From the NCBI GenBank assembly GCA_021811505.1, contig JAJZOM010000151.1:1-9171 (forward strand): a stretch of 9,171 nt of DNA. The letters run 5' to 3'. The DNA is from Thermoplasmata archaeon. Its GTDB lineage: Archaea; Thermoplasmatota; Thermoplasmata; Thermoplasmatales; Thermoplasmataceae. Below the pieces are notes generated by a model. The model was not told the DNA's origin and ran no database searches. It saw only the letters and a program-made list of their open reading frames with translations. Shown here piece after piece: positions 4,509 through 9,171 of the stretch (position 1 is its first letter; each line of letters starts with the position of its first letter). A program made the translations under genes and the position numbers.

Positions 4509-6911
4509 ATGGAAATATCAAGATATGACATAGAACTGGATCTCTCAAAGGATAATCCTGACTACCCTGGATTGGAAATCATAAAAGTCAAGTCATGGAA
4601 CGGGGACTTCTTTCTCAATGCGGTTAACATGGAAATAATTTCAGTGGAGATGAATGGGAAGAAATGCAAATATGAATATGATAAAAACTCAGGCATCATA
4701 AAATTCCTGGACCAGGTAAAGGATAATTCAGAAATCAGCATTAATTTCCGGGGGAAAATTTCAGACAGCCTGATGGGGCTTTACAGGTGCAGGACTGACA
4801 ATGGTTATGCCCTGAGCACCCAGTTTGAATCGGTGGGTGCAAGGATGATGTTCCCATGCAGAGATGAACCCGGATTCAAAGCAGTCTTCCATCTCAGGAT
4901 CAAAATTCCAGAAGATTTCAGCGCCGTTTCAAACATGCCACCTATCAAAACTCGCAAGGATGGCAGCACTAGGATTGTGGAATTTGATGACACTCCTCCC
5001 ATGTCCACCTACCTGGTTTACGTCGGAGTAGGGAAATATGCAGAAGTCAAAGACTCTTCCCAGAAACCTGAAATTATTATGTCTTACCCGGGTAGCGCAA
5101 TTCCAAGCACAAACTTCCCGCTGGAGGTTGCCAGAAAATCAGTCTCGTATTATGAGGACTATTACGGGATAAAGTATGCTCTTCCAAAGATGCATCTCCT
5201 TGGGATACCGGAATTTGGAGCAGGCGCAATGGAGAACTGGGGAGCGATCACATTCAGGGAAACAGCGGTCTTTGTAAATAAGAATTCAAGTCAGTCCACA
5301 AGAAAATATGTATCAGATACTATCGCACACGAGATCGCACACCAGTGGTTTGGAGATCTCGTGACCATGAAATGGTGGAATGATCTCTGGCTGAACGAAA
5401 GCTTTGCCACATTCATGTCCTACAAGGCAGTGAGCGCAATCTATCCGGAATTCGACATGTGGGGAGATTTCGTGCTGTCAGAGACGGCGATGGCAATGTC
5501 GGGGGACTCACTGGAGAGCACGCATCCTATAAATGTGGAGGTGAAGGATCCGGAGGAGATAGCCCAGATATTCGATGAAATCAGTTACGGCAAGGGAGGT
5601 AGCGTCCTGAGAATGATCGAATCATATGTTGGAAGCGAAAACTTCCGTAAGGGCATATCGCTTTACCTCAAGGAGTATTCCTACAGAAATGCGAAAAACG
5701 AGGACCTCTGGAATTCCATAGAAAAGGTATCAGGAATGCCTGTCAATTCGGTAATGTCACAGTGGATAAACCGTCCCGGTTATCCTTTTATCAGCGCTGA
5801 AAATTCCAACGGAAAGATAAGGCTGACACAGCAGAGATTTTTCCTCAACGGCAAAAATTCAGATGAAATCTGGCCGCTGCCCGTTACGATCCGAAGGAAG
5901 TCAGGAGTTGACAGTCTGCTTATGAACGAGAAATCGGTGGAGATTCTGGGTGGAGATCTTGTTTCACTCAACTCAGATTCCACGGGCTTTTACAGGGTTT
6001 TGTATGATGAGAAGGCCCAGGACGAGATACTGAAGAATTCGGACAGGATGAACAACCTGGAAAAGCGGGGATTCCTTTCAGACGTCTTTGCCATGCTCCA
6101 ATCAGGGAGAATCCCATTCGACAAGTATCTGTCAACCATATCCAGATTCACTGAGGAGAAGAATTACCTGATACTTCAGGAAATAGCTTCACAGCTTTAT
6201 AAAATGTATTCAATTGATCCAACCAGTAAACCTCTGCTGGATTTCTCCAGAAAGTTTTATTCTACTGCACTGAAGAACCTGGGTTCCAAATCAAGGGATG
6301 AGGATATGAACATTTCAATTCTCAGGGGTGACCTGAGGGAGAAACTTTCTGTAATCGATCAGAGCTTTGCCAAAACCCTCTCATCAGACTTCAGGAACTT
6401 CTTCAGCGTTGACGGCGAACTCCGCAGATCTATCGCAATAGCATATGCAGTTTACACAAACGATTTTGAACAGCTCTACAGCAGGTACAAGGATGCGAAA
6501 ACTGATGAGGACAAACTATACCTTCTGTCGGGGCTCACATGGCTAAAGGGAAGGGCAAACTATGATCGAATAATGGAAATGCTTCAGAACGGTGAAATAA
6601 AGATGCAGGATTCACTGAGAATTTATACCGGATTCATATCAAACCCTGCAGCAAGGGAATTTGCGCTGAGCATATTCAAGTCAGCAATAGAGACGCTCAG
6701 GAAGGTCTTTGAAGGCACCGGGTATTCTTCATACGCAATAGAGGGTTCTCTGCCAATACTGGGAATAGAACAGAGAGAAAAGACTCTGAGCCTGATAGAA
6801 TCCATCAAGGGACCGGATATAGTGAGCGGCATAAAGAAGGGAATGGAATACCTGAACATAAACCTCAGGTTGAAAAATGCGATAGATGCCTATGCAATGA
6901 ATGTTTACTGA
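4509..6911 (+). CDS. M1 family zinc aminopeptidase, tricorn protease-interacting factor F2/F3 type
   Basis: Cytoplasmic metallo-aminopeptidase that trims the N-termini of short peptides released by proteasome and tricorn, down to free amino acids. The 800-residue product has the full M1 layout: an N-terminal beta domain (about 1-180); a thermolysin-like domain with the substrate-binding GAMENWG (239-245), zinc site HEIAHQW (H274, E275, H278) plus third ligand E297 in LNESFATFMSYK, and catalytic Tyr360 in EISYGKGGS; a beta-sandwich (about 430-510); and a helical C-terminal domain (about 520-800). Close resemblance to Thermoplasma factors F2 and F3, slightly longer than their roughly 780 residues, is from memory of the family; I cannot tell F2 from F3. 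It has an ATG start with a Shine-Dalgarno and no signal peptide. It diverges from sua5, converges with metG, and is monocistronic. All catalytic residues are present. Confidence 0.95.
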   Translation: MEISRYDIELDLSKDNPDYPGLEIIKVKSWNGDFFLNAVNMEIISVEMNGKKCKYEYDKNSGIIKFLDQVKDNSEISINFRGKISDSLMGLYRCRTDNGYALSTQFESVGARMMFPCRDEPGFKAVFHLRIKIPEDFSAVSNMPPIKTRKDGSTRIVEFDDTPPMSTYLVYVGVGKYAEVKDSSQKPEIIMSYPGSAIPSTNFPLEVARKSVSYYEDYYGIKYALPKMHLLGIPEFGAGAMENWGAITFRETAVFVNKNSSQSTRKYVSDTIAHEIAHQWFGDLVTMKWWNDLWLNESFATFMSYKAVSAIYPEFDMWGDFVLSETAMAMSGDSLESTHPINVEVKDPEEIAQIFDEISYGKGGSVLRMIESYVGSENFRKGISLYLKEYSYRNAKNEDLWNSIEKVSGMPVNSVMSQWINRPGYPFISAENSNGKIRLTQQRFFLNGKNSDEIWPLPVTIRRKSGVDSLLMNEKSVEILGGDLVSLNSDSTGFYRVLYDEKAQDEILKNSDRMNNLEKRGFLSDVFAMLQSGRIPFDKYLSTISRFTEEKNYLILQEIASQLYKMYSIDPTSKPLLDFSRKFYSTALKNLGSKSRDEDMNISILRGDLREKLSVIDQSFAKTLSSDFRNFFSVDGELRRSIAIAYAVYTNDFEQLYSRYKDAKTDEDKLYLLSGLTWLKGRANYDRIMEMLQNGEIKMQDSLRIYTGFISNPAAREFALSIFKSAIETLRKVFEGTGYSSYAIEGSLPILGIEQREKTLSLIESIKGPDIVSGIKKGMEYLNINLRLKNAIDAYAMNVY

Positions 6912-6922
6912 TATTTTCAGAA

Positions 6923-6957
6923 GACAGATAACACCTGTCAATCTCTATTTTATTTTC
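6923..6957 (+). terminator. Possible hairpin/U-rich terminator between the aminopeptidase gene and metG
   Basis: In the 33-bp convergent gap GACAG (6923-6927) and CTGTC (6935-6939) form a perfect 5-bp stem with a 7-nt loop. On the plus strand it is followed by a T-rich run (TATTTTATTTT, about 6946-6956) that extends into the end of metG. This could end the aminopeptidase transcript. The stem is short, and no comparable T-run follows on the minus strand. Confidence 0.4.
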
Positions 6958-9068
6958 GCCCCGACTTTGACATCCCTTTCCGGACGCACAGGAACACCGT
7001 TCACATTCAGGGACAGGTCAGTACCATCAATACTTGCGAGAGCTTCCGCATCGCCATTCACAGTGCCGACATGAAGATTGAATCCTGACAGATCGTCTAT
7101 CTCGACGACGTTCTGACCGTTGAATGAATATTTTCCCAAGTCAACGCTGGTTCCTGGTTTGATATTGTCAGGCAGCGTCAGGAAGCTGGTTAAAGTTCCG
7201 TCATCAGCCGCAAGAAGCATGCCTTCGGAAGTCTCCCCGCGTATCTTCGCTTTTTTGAGGTTGGAAACAACAACTATACTTCTTGAAACAAGTTCTTCTG
7301 GCCTGTATTGAGACCTGAGTCCGGCCACAAGATGTATCTTTCTGTCACCGAGATCAACTTCCAGGAGGTAAAGCCGGTCAGCTGAAGGGTGATCCTTAAC
7401 TGAAAGTATCCTTCCCACCCTGAGATCCAGTGAGTTGGGATTGTCATTTGCAATTTTAAGGGGTACGAATGGTGGATTGGTTTTTTCTAGTGTAAGATTT
7501 TTGAATTTATGTGAGAGTTCTTCCATTCCATCCTTCTCAATGCTGGATCCCCTTCCCAAGCTGCCCCATATTCTTGAGGCTGAGGATGGAACAAAGGGAT
7601 ATATCATCACTGTCAGATAGGAGCAGAGAACATATATGACAGAGAGCTTCTCAGCACATTCCAGAGGATCTTTCTTAATAAGCTTCCATGGTTCGGATTC
7701 ATTGAAGTAGGCGTTGGCTGACTGTACCAGTTCCACCCATGTTTTCAATGCTTTTTTCAGCTCAACATTCTCCATCAGTCTTCTGTATTCATCGAACGAC
7801 GACTCAGCCTTGTGCAGGATATCAAGATCTGTTCCAAGTGGGTTTTCCGGATATCCAAGACTTATTTTGTTGTTGTGAACGAATGAGGTAAGCCGATGGA
7901 TCAGGTTTCCATATTTGGATATCAGTTCTGTGTTGACCTTCTCTTCCATTTCTGTCACAGAGAACTCAGAATCACCGTTTTCAGGTAGAATCGAGGTCAA
8001 GTAAAAACGGATATAATCCTTATCCGCCACTTTGAGCATTTCATCAACCAGAAATCCCACGCCCCGGCTCTTTGAAAATTTCTCCCCATTATACTTGAGA
8101 TACTCATTTGCAGGTATATCGTATGGAAGGTTCAATTTTCCATCAGCAATGAGAATCGCAGGGAGCATGACAGAATGAAACGGAATGTTATCTTTTCCGA
8201 GGAAGAAGTACGATCTAGCATCACCAGTCCAGAACTGTTTCCAGTAATCCGGATCGCCTATGGACTCTGAATATATTTTAGCTGCTGAGATATAGCCCAG
8301 CAAAGCCTCGAACCATACATATATGCGTTTATCTTCATATCCTTTCAGCGGAATTGGCACTCCCCATGACAGGTCCCTCGTTATCGGTCTCTCTTTCAGG
8401 CCTGATTCTATGAAGTTTTTGGTAAAAGCAATAACGTTTGATCTCCAGTTCTTCTTTGACGATATCCATTCAAGAAGGGAATCCTGAAAGAGATCGAGTT
8501 TGAAGAAAAAGTGCCTGGTTTCCCTGAATTCTGGAGTTGTCCCGGAAATGATACAAACAGGATTGATAAGATCCTTGGGATCAAGGGTTTTTCCGCAATT
8601 ATCGCACTGGTCACCTCTGGCTTTATCATAACCGCAGTAGGGACAGGTTCCGGTGATGTACCTGTCCGGCAGAAACCTGTTGCATTCCTTACAGAATGGC
8701 GAAACCATCTCATGCTCAGAGAGATATCCCTTGTTCAGGAGGTCAAGGAATATCTCACTCACGACCTCTGTGTGTTCCCTGTAGGTCGTTCGGGAAAAGA
8801 TGTCAAAACTGATATCCATCGCCCTGAAAGATTCTTCAATCTCCCTGTGGTACTTATCGGCCACCGCCTGAGGAGTGGTGTTTTCGCTCTCGGCCTTGAT
8901 TGTGATGGGCGTTCCGTATTCATCGGTCCCTGATACAAAGAGAACCTTATTGCCTATCATTCTGTTGTATCTGACAAATATATCGCCGCCCAGATAGCAC
9001 CCTGCAATGTGCCCAAGGTGAAGCGAGCTGTTTGCATAAGGCAAAGCACAGTTTACAAGAATCCTCAT
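6945..9068 (-). CDS. metG: Methionyl-tRNA synthetase with fused C-terminal tRNA-binding domain
   Basis: Class I synthetase that charges tRNA-Met with methionine using ATP, needed for initiation and elongation. From the ATG at 9068 there are 707 residues: Rossmann domain starting RILVNCALPYANSSLHLGH (HIGH motif 17-20), a zinc-knuckle insertion (C126, C129, C142, C145, C155, C158, C172), WFEALLGYISA (252-262), KMSKS-type loop KFSKS (330-334), a helical anticodon-binding domain (about 360-540), and an EMAPII/Trbp111-like OB fold (about 546-625; LDLRVGRI, HPSADRLY, SEGMLLAA). A tail of some 65-70 residues follows. The last cysteine of the second knuckle is Ser175. The frame extends to an ATG at 9122 (725 residues), but the family's N-terminus matches the ATG at 9068, which has GGAAGGAG at 9088-9081 upstream. 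Convergent with the aminopeptidase gene. Function is firm; the start is fairly sure. Confidence 0.95.
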   Translation of the reverse strand: MRILVNCALPYANSSLHLGHIAGCYLGGDIFVRYNRMIGNKVLFVSGTDEYGTPITIKAESENTTPQAVADKYHREIEESFRAMDISFDIFSRTTYREHTEVVSEIFLDLLNKGYLSEHEMVSPFCKECNRFLPDRYITGTCPYCGYDKARGDQCDNCGKTLDPKDLINPVCIISGTTPEFRETRHFFFKLDLFQDSLLEWISSKKNWRSNVIAFTKNFIESGLKERPITRDLSWGVPIPLKGYEDKRIYVWFEALLGYISAAKIYSESIGDPDYWKQFWTGDARSYFFLGKDNIPFHSVMLPAILIADGKLNLPYDIPANEYLKYNGEKFSKSRGVGFLVDEMLKVADKDYIRFYLTSILPENGDSEFSVTEMEEKVNTELISKYGNLIHRLTSFVHNNKISLGYPENPLGTDLDILHKAESSFDEYRRLMENVELKKALKTWVELVQSANAYFNESEPWKLIKKDPLECAEKLSVIYVLCSYLTVMIYPFVPSSASRIWGSLGRGSSIEKDGMEELSHKFKNLTLEKTNPPFVPLKIANDNPNSLDLRVGRILSVKDHPSADRLYLLEVDLGDRKIHLVAGLRSQYRPEELVSRSIVVVSNLKKAKIRGETSEGMLLAADDGTLTSFLTLPDNIKPGTSVDLGKYSFNGQNVVEIDDLSGFNLHVGTVNGDAEALASIDGTDLSLNVNGVPVRPERDVKVGAKIK

Positions 9069-9116
9069 CCCTAATTCATTCTCCTTCCGGTTAATTTGAA
9101 CATGTGATTTCATTCT

Positions 9117-9126
9117 TTGCATAAAT
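9117..9126 (-). promoter_or_regulatory. Possible TATA box for metG
   Basis: On the minus strand TTTATG is centred near 9122. Initiation about 25 nt later (near 9097) would give a leader of roughly 30 nt carrying the GGAAGGAG Shine-Dalgarno before the ATG at 9068, and would exclude the upstream in-frame ATG at 9122. An A/T-rich stretch at 9162-9171 is an alternative that would keep the longer frame. Weak evidence. Confidence 0.25.
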
Positions 9127-9171
9127 CGAAATCAGCCACCACATTAGAAAGATACAGAGTACAAATTTTTA

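Noticed and set aside
8511..8933. 140-residue plus-strand open frame within metG
   Set aside because: It is antisense to the conserved MetRS catalytic domain and zinc insertion and has no recognisable domain or start signal.
9069..9122. 18-codon N-terminal extension of metG
   Set aside because: The extension lacks family resemblance, and a Shine-Dalgarno-like GGAAGGAG lies inside it ahead of the family-consistent ATG at 9068. It is not fully excluded.
1..9171. A novel defence, mobile or biosynthetic system
   Set aside because: Every long frame is assigned to a housekeeping family or TPR protein; there is no integrase, transposase, direct-repeat array, toxin pair or region of clearly different composition.

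Overview
The window reads as ordinary archaeal chromosome, most likely from the Thermoplasmatales (Thermoplasma, Ferroplasma or Cuniculiplasma type). The main clues are an 800-residue M1 aminopeptidase very close to Thermoplasma tricorn-interacting factors F2/F3, archaeal TATA boxes placed about 25 nt before start codons (leaderless genes), frequent GTG/TTG starts, and two-domain Sua5. The genus is an inference, since there is no rRNA or other marker gene.

Layout, left to right: the 5' part of an ABC transporter ATPase on the minus strand (1-321) runs off the left edge. It diverges from rnhB (RNase HII, plus, about 397-1035). A 118-bp gap holding a hairpin and a strong TATA box leads to a six-TPR protein (plus, 1154-1852). 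That gene meets purK tail to tail, with the two stop codons overlapping. purK (1849-2928), purE (2925-3395) and sua5 (3443-4447) lie in a row on the minus strand, transcribed sua5 > purE > purK, although purE also appears to have its own promoter. A 61-bp divergent promoter region separates sua5 from the M1 aminopeptidase (plus, 4509-6911). The aminopeptidase converges over a 33-bp gap with metG (methionyl-tRNA synthetase, minus, 6945 to about 9068). There is no gene-free stretch over 300 bases, and I see no tRNA, rRNA, CRISPR array, insertion sequence or att site.

How the genes work together: PurK and PurE carry out consecutive steps of de novo purine synthesis (AIR to N5-CAIR to CAIR) and are probably translationally coupled through a TTGA stop/start overlap. 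Sua5 makes threonylcarbamoyl-AMP for the tRNA t6A modification, and MetRS charges tRNA-Met. The F2/F3-like aminopeptidase trims peptides downstream of proteasome and tricorn. RNase HII removes RNA from DNA. The window is therefore housekeeping (translation, purines, protein turnover, genome maintenance) plus one transporter ATPase and one TPR scaffold of unknown partner. I found no convincing new system. The most noteworthy points are a MetRS whose second zinc knuckle lacks one cysteine and whose C-terminus continues past the tRNA-binding OB fold, and a TPR protein with a visible internal duplication.
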